The notes under the pieces: model-generated | Told to the model about the DNA's origin: nothing | Databases searched by the model: none | Seen by the model: only the letters and a program-made list of their open reading frames with translations | Made by a program: the position numbers and the translations under genes | DNA from: Mollicutes bacterium | GTDB lineage: Bacteria > Bacillota_I > Bacilli_A > RF39 > UBA660 | NCBI GenBank assembly: GCA_012510695.1 | Contig: JAAZHN010000164.1 | Location: 1-11,585, forward strand | DNA: 11,585 nt | Direction of reading: 5' to 3' | Part shown: in pieces, positions 1 through 7,958 of the stretch | Numbering within the stretch: position 1 is the stretch's first letter | How the letters are laid out: every line of letters begins with the position of its first letter

Positions 1-2
1 GT

Positions 3-185
3 TCATTAACTAGCCTAGATTTTAGATTAGCTGATTTTACAACTGTTACAACTTATACGAATATGTTTAGTTATATTACAAGTGGAATAACAATAACTGT
101 ATTAGATACTTCTGCTCAAACTTTTATTAATGCAAGATTAGGTGATGCAAGTAAAACAGGAAATGTCACAATATATGTTCCTTAA
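3..185 (+). CDS. C-terminal end of a BspA-family leucine-rich-repeat surface protein (5' truncated)
   Basis: The only frame open from the window edge runs from base 3 to a TAA at 183-185 and gives 60 residues; the start lies upstream of the window. The visible part begins with SLTSLDFRLADF and passes through TNMFSYI. This resembles the last repeat of BspA/DUF285-type leucine-rich repeats, where 'SLTSLDLS...T..M.....' is typical. It then has the usual cap of this family: ITVLDTSAQTFINARLGDAS followed by a short beta strand, TGNVTIYVP, at the very end. Such proteins are normally secreted or surface-attached and are implicated in adhesion in gut and oral bacteria. No LPxTG motif or C-terminal membrane helix is visible here, so any anchoring would have to be N-terminal (for example as a lipoprotein), which cannot be seen. 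A terminator follows 26 nt after the stop, so this gene is separate from the next operon. The family call rests on a short stretch and is moderately sure. Confidence 0.62.
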   Translation, partial: SLTSLDFRLADFTTVTTYTNMFSYITSGITITVLDTSAQTFINARLGDASKTGNVTIYVP

Positions 186-210
186 TTTTGTTTATTAAAT
201 ACTAACTATT

Positions 211-238
211 AAAAGAGTTTTTGGAACTCTTTTATTTT
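211..238 (+). terminator. Intrinsic terminator after the BspA-like gene
   Basis: A perfect 9-bp inverted repeat (AAAAGAGTT at 211-219, AACTCTTTT at 225-233) encloses the 5-nt loop TTTGG. It is followed by ATTTT. The stem is weak in GC, as expected in such an AT-rich genome, and the right arm itself ends in Ts. It lies 26 nt after the upstream stop codon, the right place for a Rho-independent terminator. Its T tail touches the -35 box of the next promoter, so the intergenic region is tightly packed. Confidence 0.75.
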
Positions 239-264
239 GATATTATGGGGCTATATGATATAAT
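237..264 (+). promoter_or_regulatory. Sigma-70/SigA-type promoter with extended -10, for the glucan synthase operon
   Basis: The -35 box is TTGATA (237-242), the spacer is 16 bp, and the -10 box is a perfect TATAAT (259-264). TG at 256-257 gives the extended form TGnTATAAT. The expected transcript start is near 271. That leaves a short leader containing the ribosome-binding site AGGAG (279-283) ten bases before the ATG at 294. No operator-like palindrome is seen around it. Confidence 0.72.
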
Positions 265-293
265 ATTTTCAGTATAATAGGAGTGTCGATAAA

Positions 294-1202
294 ATGCGAG
301 TTAAAAAAAGTTTTAAGGTTATTACAAACCATTATAAAAGATTATTAGAGATGACTGATAATCATTTATTTGTTGGGATTACTAATGAATGGATTTTGGA
401 TAATTATTATTTAATTGTGGAACAAAAACCGAATATTTTAGAATTTTTAAAAGATTCAAGAAGTGTTAAGTATTTAACTAAGAATGTTGATCTTTATAAA
501 ATAGTTGAAGATATTTTAATAGATAATAATTATCGGATTAATGAATCAATTATTATTAGAGAATTAAATAAATATCAAAAAGAAAATGATGTAGTATTTT
601 TATATCAAGAATTATGTTTGATTCCTATTTTAATTGGCATTATTTTAATTGATAAAATAAGTGATGTCTGTGCTTTAGAAAGTAATCGTTTAAATGAGAA
701 GAAAGAAATAGACTTTTTAATTGATCGAATGATTGAAGACTTAGCAATTAGAAGAAGTATTAGTTTAAGTAATTATTTAAGTATTAATGAGAAAACAACT
801 TCTAGTTTTATTGTGTATTTTAATGAACAATTAAAAGAAATGGGAGAAAATAGTCCTGTAATATTTAAAGAATTAAATGAAGCTTTAACTGAAAATAATT
901 TAGCTCTTAGAGATATTATTTATAATGAACATGTTGAAAATGCTAAGACTAGTATATTTATTAATAATGCTTTTTATACTGTTAAAAATGTAGGAACTAT
1001 TAAATCAGAGAAAATATTTAGTAGTGTAAGTCAAATTGAAATGGCTCTGATGAAGGATAAAGAATATGCAAAGATGGATGATATCACTAAGAATGAATAT
1101 CGAAATGCTGTAATAGAAAATGCTCGTAAAAAGAGAATGGCTGATATTGATTATGTTAATTCTTTATTAGAGAAAGATAAACATATTGGTTTTTTTTTAT
1201 AA
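294..1202 (+). CDS. N-terminal region of a cyclic beta-1,2-glucan synthase, encoded as a separate ORF
   Basis: This 302-residue protein starts at ATG 294 behind AGGAG (279-283). It matches the helical region that precedes the first membrane segments in NdvB/ChvB/Cgs proteins. EWILDNYYLIVEQ (residues 32-44) corresponds to the family block '..W..DN..+++E'. KYQKENDVVFLYQELCLIPI (93-112) corresponds to the 'YQ......ELWA+P' block. SQIEMALMKDKEYAKMDD (246-263), with TKNEYRNAVIENARKK after it, corresponds to '.VE..L..D....YA.MDF.TR..YR..VE..AR'. The last residues, HIGFFL, match the start of the conserved 'HVGYYLI..G' block, but the ORF ends there at a TAA (1200-1202). The downstream ORF resumes in the same frame two codons later, so this is most likely the first piece of one split gene. 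In known synthases the region is attached to the enzyme; its exact function is not settled. No signal peptide is visible. The hydrophobic stretch 106-122 matches a family helix and is probably not a membrane segment. Confidence 0.8.
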   Translation: MRVKKSFKVITNHYKRLLEMTDNHLFVGITNEWILDNYYLIVEQKPNILEFLKDSRSVKYLTKNVDLYKIVEDILIDNNYRINESIIIRELNKYQKENDVVFLYQELCLIPILIGIILIDKISDVCALESNRLNEKKEIDFLIDRMIEDLAIRRSISLSNYLSINEKTTSSFIVYFNEQLKEMGENSPVIFKELNEALTENNLALRDIIYNEHVENAKTSIFINNAFYTVKNVGTIKSEKIFSSVSQIEMALMKDKEYAKMDDITKNEYRNAVIENARKKRMADIDYVNSLLEKDKHIGFFL

Positions 1203-1211
1203 AAAAGAATG
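1190..1211 (+). other. In-frame stop/restart junction splitting the glucan synthase gene
   Basis: Nine Ts (1190-1198) are followed by AT and six As (1201-1206). In the common frame the codons are GGT TTT TTT TTA, TAA (1200-1202), AAA, AGA, ATG (1209). The stop and the next start are separated by only 6 nt. There is no proper Shine-Dalgarno site before ATG 1209, only A-rich AAAAAAGA. Translation of the second ORF would therefore have to rely on ribosomes that have just terminated (coupled reinitiation), on readthrough, or on slippage at the two homopolymers. A shift in only one tract does not join the ORFs: one extra T leads to TAA at about 1218, and one missing T leads to TGA at about 1210. 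A double compensating change (T10/A5 or T8/A7) would join them. Confidence 0.8.
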
Positions 1212-4200
1212 AAAGCTAAAGCTAGAGCTATTTGGTATTTACTAGGAATAACTTTCTTTACTTTAGGAATAAGCTTCTTATTAAGTAAATATTTATTTGA
1301 ATTTAGATTATTAGCATTCTTAGTTTTAATTATACCTATTAGTGAAATTGTAATTGTTTTATTAAATAAAATGATTCAAGATACAGTACCTAGTAAACCT
1401 TTATTAAAGATGGATTATTCTAAAGGAATACCAAATGATCAAAAAACAATGGTAGTTATTCCAACGATAGTTAAAAATCCAAATAAAGTTAACGAAGTAT
1501 TAGGTAATTTAGAAATGTATTATTTATCGAATAAATCAAGAAATATTTATTTTACTCTTTTAGGAGACTGTTCAGAAGAAAATGCTGAAGTAATGGAAGG
1601 TGATCACTTAATTGTTGAAGCTGGACATAAAAAGGTTGATGAATTAAATAAGAAATATGGTCGTAAAATATTTTACTTTGTTTATCGTCGTCGTTTCTTT
1701 AATCCAGGTGAAGGTACTTGGTTAGGACATGAAAGAAAAAGAGGAGCTTTAACTCATTTTAATGACTTGATTTTAGGTAATTTATCAGTTAAAGAACAAG
1801 AAAAATTATTTGTTGGTCATTCATTTAAAGATTTTAAAGAAAAAATTAAATATGTTATTACACTAGATGTGGATACTAAGTTAGTTTTAAACAGTGCTAG
1901 AACATTAGTATCAGCAATGGCCCATCCACTAAATAAACCAGTACTAAATGAAAGTGGAACTCAAGTAATAAGTGGTTATGGTTTAATGCAACCAAAAATT
2001 GCTGTTGATATCGACTCAACTAATAAATCTTTATTTACTCAAATATATGCTGGGGTCGGAGGGTTTGACCCATACAACACAATTATTCCAAACTTCTATC
2101 AAGATGCTTTTAATGAAGGAAATTTCGTTGGAAAAGGTATTTATGATGTTGAAGTATTCCAAAAAGTTTTAAAATATCGTTTCCCAGATAATTTAATTTT
2201 AAGTCATGACCTTATTGAGGGTGCGCATATTAGATGTGCGAATATTACTGATGTTGAGTTAATTGATGATTTCCCTTCTAAGTATTTAATTGATGCTTCA
2301 AGACGTTCAAGATGGGCAAGAGGAGACATGCAAATATTTAGTTGGGTTTTTGGTAATGTTCGTGATTATCATAATAAGAAAGTTAAAAATCAAATTTCTT
2401 TAATTTCAAGATTCAAAATATTTGATAACTTAAGAAGAGGAATGTTAGATTTCTTCTTAGCTTTAACTTTAATTTTAGCTTTTATTTCAGATGTTGTTCA
2501 TCCTGGTTGGTGGATCTTATTTGTAATTGTTGCAACATCACTGCCATCATTATTTTATCTATTTGGTCGTTTAAGATTAAGAAGAAAAAATGGAATTACA
2601 GTTAAATATTATAATGTTTTAACTTATGGTGGAAAAGCAATTTTATTAAGGGGAGCATCAGTATTTACTAGCATTCCATTTAATGCTTATCTTTATGTTA
2701 ATTCATTTATTAGAGCACTTCACCGTATGTTTGTTAGTAAGAAACATTTACTTAATTGGATAACTGCAGAAGATGCTGAAAAGACTGTTAAATCAACATT
2801 AGGTAATGTTATTAAACAATTTTGGATTAATTATGTATATGGAATTGTTATTATCTTAATTGCCCTGATAACTAATAGCCATTTACTAATTGGTTTTGGA
2901 CTTGCTTTATTATTCTTCTTAAGTCCAGTCTTAGCTTATTTAATGAGTAAAGATATGATAAGAGAAAATCATGATATTAAAAGTTCAAGTGAACATTATT
3001 TATATGATATTGCTAAGAGAACATGGAACTTCTTTGGTGAAAGATTAACTGAAGAAAATAATTATTTGATTCCGGATAATTATCAATTAAATCGTAGTAT
3101 TAAGGATGATTATAAAACATCTCCGACTAATATTGGGTTCTCATTAACATCAGTTGTCGCGGCAGCTGAGTTAAAAATAATAGACCCATCTGAAGCAATG
3201 ATTTTCTTAGAAAATATAACTACTTCGATTGAAAAGTTAGATAAATGGAATGGTCATTTATATAATTGGTATGATGTTAAAACCCTTGAAGTATTACCAC
3301 CTAACTTTGTTTCATCAGTAGACAGTGGTAACTTTGTTGCTAGTATGATTATTGCTAAAGAATATGTTGCTAGATATGGTAATAATGATGAATTAAAGAA
3401 AAGATTAGAAAAATTAATTAAGAAAACAGATTTTAGTGAATTATTATCAGAAGATGATGTATTTAGCATTGGCTTTAATGATGATGAAGAAAGATTAGAA
3501 CCATATTGTTATAATAAGTTTGCTAGTGAATCAAGAATTACAAGTTTTGTCGCGATTGCTAAAGGAGATGTTCCAAGTCATCATTGGTTCCAATTAGATA
3601 AAACCCTAACTGCTCATAATAATCGTAAAGGATTACTATCTTGGTCAGGTACTGCTTTTGAATATTTCATGCCATTATTATATATGTATACTTATCCAAA
3701 TACTTTAATTGATGAAAGTTATCATTTTTGTCATGATGTTCAAAAAGAATACATGAAAAAAATTAATCGTAAATTACCATGGGGTATTTCAGAGTCAGCT
3801 TACAATGAACTTGATGATGCTCAAAATTATAAATACCGTGCATTTGGAATTCCTTATTTAAGACTAAAAGAAGAACCTGTAAGTAAGATAGTAATTTCTC
3901 CTTATAGTTCTATTTTAGCGATTACTAAGTTCCCTAAAGATGTTTTAAACAACTTAAAGAAATTTAAAAACTTAGGTTTAGAAGGTGAATATGGTTTTTA
4001 TGAATCATACGATGTTGATGATAAAGCAACAGTTTATGCTTATTATGCTCACCATCAAGGAATGGTTTTAGGCGCGATTGCTAATTACTTACATGAAAAT
4101 GTTTTACAACACTTATTTATGGGTGATGTTAATAATCGTACTTTTGAAATTTTAAATAAAGAAAAGGTTCAAATTAAACCAGTTATTAACTTAAAATCAA

Positions 4201-7200
4201 TGCGTTATAAAAAATATACTTATGAAAAAGAACCATTTGCTAATGATATGCGAATATTTAAACATATTTCAACGATGCCAGAAATATCTGTTTTATCGAA
4301 TGCTAAATATAGTGTTTTAATTAATGATCGTGGTAATGGCTTTAGTAGATATAGGACCATTCAATTAAATAGATATCGTAAAATAACTGAACAAGATTAT
4401 GGAATGTTCTTATACATTAAGGATTTAGACTCTAATAAAACTTGGTCAAATACTTATGCTCCGATGAATATTAAACCAGATAAATATGAAGTAGTATTTA
4501 ACTTAGATAGAATTAAATTTGTTAGATCTGATTATGGAATTATGACGACTACAGAAGTAGTTGTTGCGAAGATGGATCATGCAGAAATTAGAAAAATAAC
4601 ATTTAGAAACTCATCTAAAAAAGATCGTCGTTTAGAGTTAACATCATATATGGAGCCAATCATTTGTGATAATAATGATGATATAGCTCATCGAGTATAT
4701 AATAATTTATTTATTAAACCGGAATATGATGAAGTAACTAATTCAATTATTATGAGAAGAAAATCTAAAACATCACCAAGTACTTATTATTTAATCAATC
4801 GTTTGTTAATTGATAATCCTGATACTGAATATCAATTTGAAACTGATCGTGTTAAATTTATAGGACGTGGTAACAGTGCGACTAATCCAGCGGGCTTACA
4901 AAAAGATCTTTCTGGTTATTTAGGTGCTTCATTAGACCCAATAATTAGTTTAAGAAACCAAATAACTGTTGAAAAAGGTAATGAAAAAACAGTCTATTTA
5001 ATTATTGGTTTTGGTAAGAGTAAAGAACAAGTAATGAATATTGTTAGTACTTATAAAAACAAAACAGTTATTAATGAAAGAGCCTTTGAAGTCGCGACTA
5101 TCATGGCCAATGTTTCAAGTAAAATGGTTAATATTACTGCGGGTGATATGAGAATATATAACACAATGTTAAATTACTTATATCAAACAAGTAAGATTTC
5201 AATTAATGAAGAGAGAATTGAACTACTAAGAAAAAATGTCTTAGGACAAAAGAACTTATGGAAGTTCGGAGTCTCAGGAGATAGACCAATTATCTTAGTT
5301 GATGTTAAGAGCATTGAAGACATTAGTATTGTTAAAGAAGTGTTACATGCCTTTGAATACTATAAGAGTAAATCAATATTTATTGACCTTGTCTTCTTAA
5401 ATGCAGAAGACCCTAATTATGCTGAAATAATTGCTAAACAAATCGAAGATGAAAAATACCATATGTATGCGATTAATTCTTTCCATAAAATTCCGGGAAG
5501 TATATATGTAGTTGAAAGAGATGAAGTTACTGAAGAAGAATACATTTTACTTTCAATGACTGCTAGACTAAAAATTGATGCTGGTAAGTATTTAACTTTA
5601 TATCAATATATTGAAGAATTACAAAAATTAAATACGATAAGTGATTTAACTCAATATCAATTAAAAGACAGTGTTCCAATACCTTATAAACAAAAAGAAA
5701 TAGATTTCTTTAATGGTTTTGGCGGATTTGTTAATGATGGTAAAGAATACCTAATCGTTGATAAAAATACCCCAATTATTTGGAGTAATGTAATTGCTAA
5801 TCCAAAGTTTGGAACGATTGTTACAAATAATAACTGTGGATTTACTTATTCAGAAAATAGTCGGGAATATAAACTTACATCTTGGACTAATGATACATTA
5901 TTAAATGACTTATCTGAAGCAGTAAGGATTAATGATGCGAATATCAATTATGACCTTGTTAAACATGGTTTTGGTTATTCAGAGTTTAAAGCTGAAGTAG
6001 ATGATTTAGATGTATCATACACAACATTTGTTGCAAAAGATGAATCAGTTAAATTTTATAAATATAAGGTTAAAAATACTGATATTGGAGCAAGGAAAGT
6101 TAATTTCACCTTCTTCATTAACCCAACATTAGGGGTAAGTGAAGACAAAACAGGTAGACATATTCTTTGTGATTATCATGAAGATTATAATTTAGTTACT
6201 TTAAAAAATGTATATCATGAAGGATTCAAGCATTTAACAACATTTATCTCTTCAACAGAAAAATTAACTAATTATAGTATCGATAAAGTTCTATTTAAAG
6301 AAGTAGAAAATGAATTTGTTTTAAAACCTAACGAAGAAAAAGAATTTGCCTTTATGTTAGGAACATTCGATAATGGTAAGACAGATAAATATTTAAAATA
6401 TCAAGATATAAAAGCTGTTAATAAAGAACTAGCTAAAGTAAAAGATTATTGGTCAGAAAAACTAGGTAAGATTCAAGTTAAAACCCCAGATAAAAGTTTT
6501 GATTATATGCTTAATGGTTGGTTATTATATCAATCTCTATCATCAAGACTATATGCAAAAGCGGGTTATTACCAAGTTGGTGGAGCATTTGGCTTTAGAG
6601 ATCAATTACAAGACTCAATGAACATTTGCTTAGTTGAACCAGAAATTACCCGTAAACAAATCTTAATTAATGCTTCTCATCAATTTGAAGCAGGAGATGT
6701 CCTGCACTGGTGGCATGTTTATAATAGCTTTGGTTTAAGAAGTCGTTATAAAGACGATTATTTATGGATGATTTATGCAACAAGTGAATATATCCGTATA
6801 ACAGGAGACTATTCAATCTTAGATGAACAAGTTCCATATGTTGTTGGTAAAGAATTAGAAAGTTATGAAATGGAAAGAGGCATGGAATTTACCTATACAG
6901 AACATACTGATTCTTTATATACTCACCTAGAAAAGGCAATCCATAAATCGATGAGTGAACTAGGTGAAAACGGTATTCCACTGATGGGTGGAGGTGACTG
7001 GAACGACGGAATGAATGAAATAGGTAAAAAAGGAAAAGGAACCAGTGTTTGGTTAGGATTCTTCTTATATTTCATGATTGAAAAATTTATGGAATTTACC
7101 AAAGTTCATCATCCAAAATTAGATTTAAAGAAATATGAAACATTTAATAAAACCATGATTGAATCATTACAAAATAATACTTGGGATGGAGAATACTTCT

Positions 7201-7958
7201 TAAGAGCTTTCTTTGACAGTGGTAATAAAGTAGGTTCTAAAGATAATGATGAATGTGCGATTGACTTAATCTCACAAAGTTTCTCAATTCTTACTAAGAT
7301 AGCTGATGATAAGCAAAGAGAATCAATCTTAAATGCTGTTGAAGCTAAACTAGTTGATAAAAATAATAAGATTGTTAAATTATTAACCCCAGCTTTCCAA
7401 CATAATAAAGAAAATCCTGGATATATTATGAATTATCCAGAAGGTATAAGAGAAAATGGTGGACAATATACACATGCTGTTTCTTGGTATGTTATGGCTC
7501 TAATTGAAGCAGGAGATAATGATAAGGCATTTGAAATCTATCAAATGGTTAATCCAATTAATCATGCTTTAACTAAAGAAGATGCGATGAAATACCATAC
7601 TGAACCATATGTAGTTGCCGCAGATATTTACAGTAATAAAGACTATCCAGGTCGTGGTGGTTGGACATGGTATACAGGTTCAAGTGCTTGGTTCTGGCGT
7701 GTTGGTATTATCGATATCTTAGGATTTAATAAAATTGATAATAAACTATATATAGAACCTAATGTTCCATCAAAATGGAAAGAGTTCTCAATCGATTATA
7801 AATATCAAGATACAACTTATAAAATAAAAGTAATTCGTTCAAAAACTAAAAAAGGTATAGAAATCGATAAGAAGAAGTCAACTAAGAAATATATCCCATT
7901 AGTTAATGATAAGATTGTTCACACAGTTACAGTCTATATTGAGGGTAAAAATGATTAG
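1209..7958 (+). CDS. ndvB: Cyclic beta-1,2-glucan synthase (GT84 + GH189-type + GH94-type), lacking its N-terminal region
   Basis: The 2249-residue inner-membrane enzyme is predicted to polymerise glucose from UDP-glucose into beta-1,2-glucan and cyclise it. Two membrane helices (about 8-29, 33-53) precede a GT84 domain. This carries DVD (220-222), HDLIEG (D334, E337) and RRSRW (365-369), equivalent to the D, DxD, ED and QxxRW elements of processive transferases. Four more helices follow (about 411-430, 434-456, 541-560, 564-583), six in all, as known for Brucella Cgs. Residues about 637-970 are the glycoamylase-like cyclisation domain (GH189 type): TSPTNIG at 637, GLLSWSGTAFEYFMP at 808-822, WGISESAYN at 858-866, HHQGM at 948-952. 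Residues about 1020-1500 are a GH94-like beta-sandwich plus a partial helical part (LWKFGVSGD, 1350-1358). From about 1500 there is a complete GH94 phosphorylase module: NGFGGF 1502-1507, NSREYKLTSW 1550-1559, GFRDQLQD 1795-1802, GGGDWNDGMN 1927-1936 (containing the catalytic Asp region), ENGGQYTHA 2082-2090, GWTWYTG 2151-2157. Known synthases have about 2,800 residues; this ORF plus the preceding one gives about 2,550. No catalytic block appears lost. The family is clear; product cyclisation is inferred. Confidence 0.87.
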   Translation: MKAKARAIWYLLGITFFTLGISFLLSKYLFEFRLLAFLVLIIPISEIVIVLLNKMIQDTVPSKPLLKMDYSKGIPNDQKTMVVIPTIVKNPNKVNEVLGNLEMYYLSNKSRNIYFTLLGDCSEENAEVMEGDHLIVEAGHKKVDELNKKYGRKIFYFVYRRRFFNPGEGTWLGHERKRGALTHFNDLILGNLSVKEQEKLFVGHSFKDFKEKIKYVITLDVDTKLVLNSARTLVSAMAHPLNKPVLNESGTQVISGYGLMQPKIAVDIDSTNKSLFTQIYAGVGGFDPYNTIIPNFYQDAFNEGNFVGKGIYDVEVFQKVLKYRFPDNLILSHDLIEGAHIRCANITDVELIDDFPSKYLIDASRRSRWARGDMQIFSWVFGNVRDYHNKKVKNQISLISRFKIFDNLRRGMLDFFLALTLILAFISDVVHPGWWILFVIVATSLPSLFYLFGRLRLRRKNGITVKYYNVLTYGGKAILLRGASVFTSIPFNAYLYVNSFIRALHRMFVSKKHLLNWITAEDAEKTVKSTLGNVIKQFWINYVYGIVIILIALITNSHLLIGFGLALLFFLSPVLAYLMSKDMIRENHDIKSSSEHYLYDIAKRTWNFFGERLTEENNYLIPDNYQLNRSIKDDYKTSPTNIGFSLTSVVAAAELKIIDPSEAMIFLENITTSIEKLDKWNGHLYNWYDVKTLEVLPPNFVSSVDSGNFVASMIIAKEYVARYGNNDELKKRLEKLIKKTDFSELLSEDDVFSIGFNDDEERLEPYCYNKFASESRITSFVAIAKGDVPSHHWFQLDKTLTAHNNRKGLLSWSGTAFEYFMPLLYMYTYPNTLIDESYHFCHDVQKEYMKKINRKLPWGISESAYNELDDAQNYKYRAFGIPYLRLKEEPVSKIVISPYSSILAITKFPKDVLNNLKKFKNLGLEGEYGFYESYDVDDKATVYAYYAHHQGMVLGAIANYLHENVLQHLFMGDVNNRTFEILNKEKVQIKPVINLKSMRYKKYTYEKEPFANDMRIFKHISTMPEISVLSNAKYSVLINDRGNGFSRYRTIQLNRYRKITEQDYGMFLYIKDLDSNKTWSNTYAPMNIKPDKYEVVFNLDRIKFVRSDYGIMTTTEVVVAKMDHAEIRKITFRNSSKKDRRLELTSYMEPIICDNNDDIAHRVYNNLFIKPEYDEVTNSIIMRRKSKTSPSTYYLINRLLIDNPDTEYQFETDRVKFIGRGNSATNPAGLQKDLSGYLGASLDPIISLRNQITVEKGNEKTVYLIIGFGKSKEQVMNIVSTYKNKTVINERAFEVATIMANVSSKMVNITAGDMRIYNTMLNYLYQTSKISINEERIELLRKNVLGQKNLWKFGVSGDRPIILVDVKSIEDISIVKEVLHAFEYYKSKSIFIDLVFLNAEDPNYAEIIAKQIEDEKYHMYAINSFHKIPGSIYVVERDEVTEEEYILLSMTARLKIDAGKYLTLYQYIEELQKLNTISDLTQYQLKDSVPIPYKQKEIDFFNGFGGFVNDGKEYLIVDKNTPIIWSNVIANPKFGTIVTNNNCGFTYSENSREYKLTSWTNDTLLNDLSEAVRINDANINYDLVKHGFGYSEFKAEVDDLDVSYTTFVAKDESVKFYKYKVKNTDIGARKVNFTFFINPTLGVSEDKTGRHILCDYHEDYNLVTLKNVYHEGFKHLTTFISSTEKLTNYSIDKVLFKEVENEFVLKPNEEKEFAFMLGTFDNGKTDKYLKYQDIKAVNKELAKVKDYWSEKLGKIQVKTPDKSFDYMLNGWLLYQSLSSRLYAKAGYYQVGGAFGFRDQLQDSMNICLVEPEITRKQILINASHQFEAGDVLHWWHVYNSFGLRSRYKDDYLWMIYATSEYIRITGDYSILDEQVPYVVGKELESYEMERGMEFTYTEHTDSLYTHLEKAIHKSMSELGENGIPLMGGGDWNDGMNEIGKKGKGTSVWLGFFLYFMIEKFMEFTKVHHPKLDLKKYETFNKTMIESLQNNTWDGEYFLRAFFDSGNKVGSKDNDECAIDLISQSFSILTKIADDKQRESILNAVEAKLVDKNNKIVKLLTPAFQHNKENPGYIMNYPEGIRENGGQYTHAVSWYVMALIEAGDNDKAFEIYQMVNPINHALTKEDAMKYHTEPYVVAADIYSNKDYPGRGGWTWYTGSSAWFWRVGIIDILGFNKIDNKLYIEPNVPSKWKEFSIDYKYQDTTYKIKVIRSKTKKGIEIDKKKSTKKYIPLVNDKIVHTVTVYIEGKND
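7941..7945 (+). promoter_or_regulatory. Ribosome-binding site that fixes the pgi start
   Basis: GAGGG lies inside the last codons of the glucan synthase gene, five bases before ATG 7951. A longer in-frame ORF reaches back to an ATG at 7906, but that ATG has no such site and would add 15 residues unrelated to the family. This site therefore supports the 7951 start. Confidence 0.75.

Noticed and set aside
273..278. Second TATAAT as the -10 box for the operon
   Set aside because: It directly abuts the AGGAG ribosome-binding site and has no good -35 box at 16-18 bp. The TATAAT at 259-264 has both TG and TTGATA.
609..659. Membrane helix at residues 106-122 of the first ORF
   Set aside because: It is hydrophobic but contains Pro and aligns with the 'ELWA+P' helix of the soluble N-terminal region of glucan synthases.
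3254..3469. 71-codon open frame on the - strand
   Set aside because: It lies wholly inside the cyclisation domain of the glucan synthase, whose + strand frame has clear family motifs. There is no ribosome-binding site and no family resemblance.
7906..7950. Earlier ATG for pgi that would add 15 residues
   Set aside because: No ribosome-binding site precedes 7906 and the overlap with the glucan synthase gene would be 53 nt. ATG 7951 has GAGGG at proper spacing and gives a normal N-terminus.
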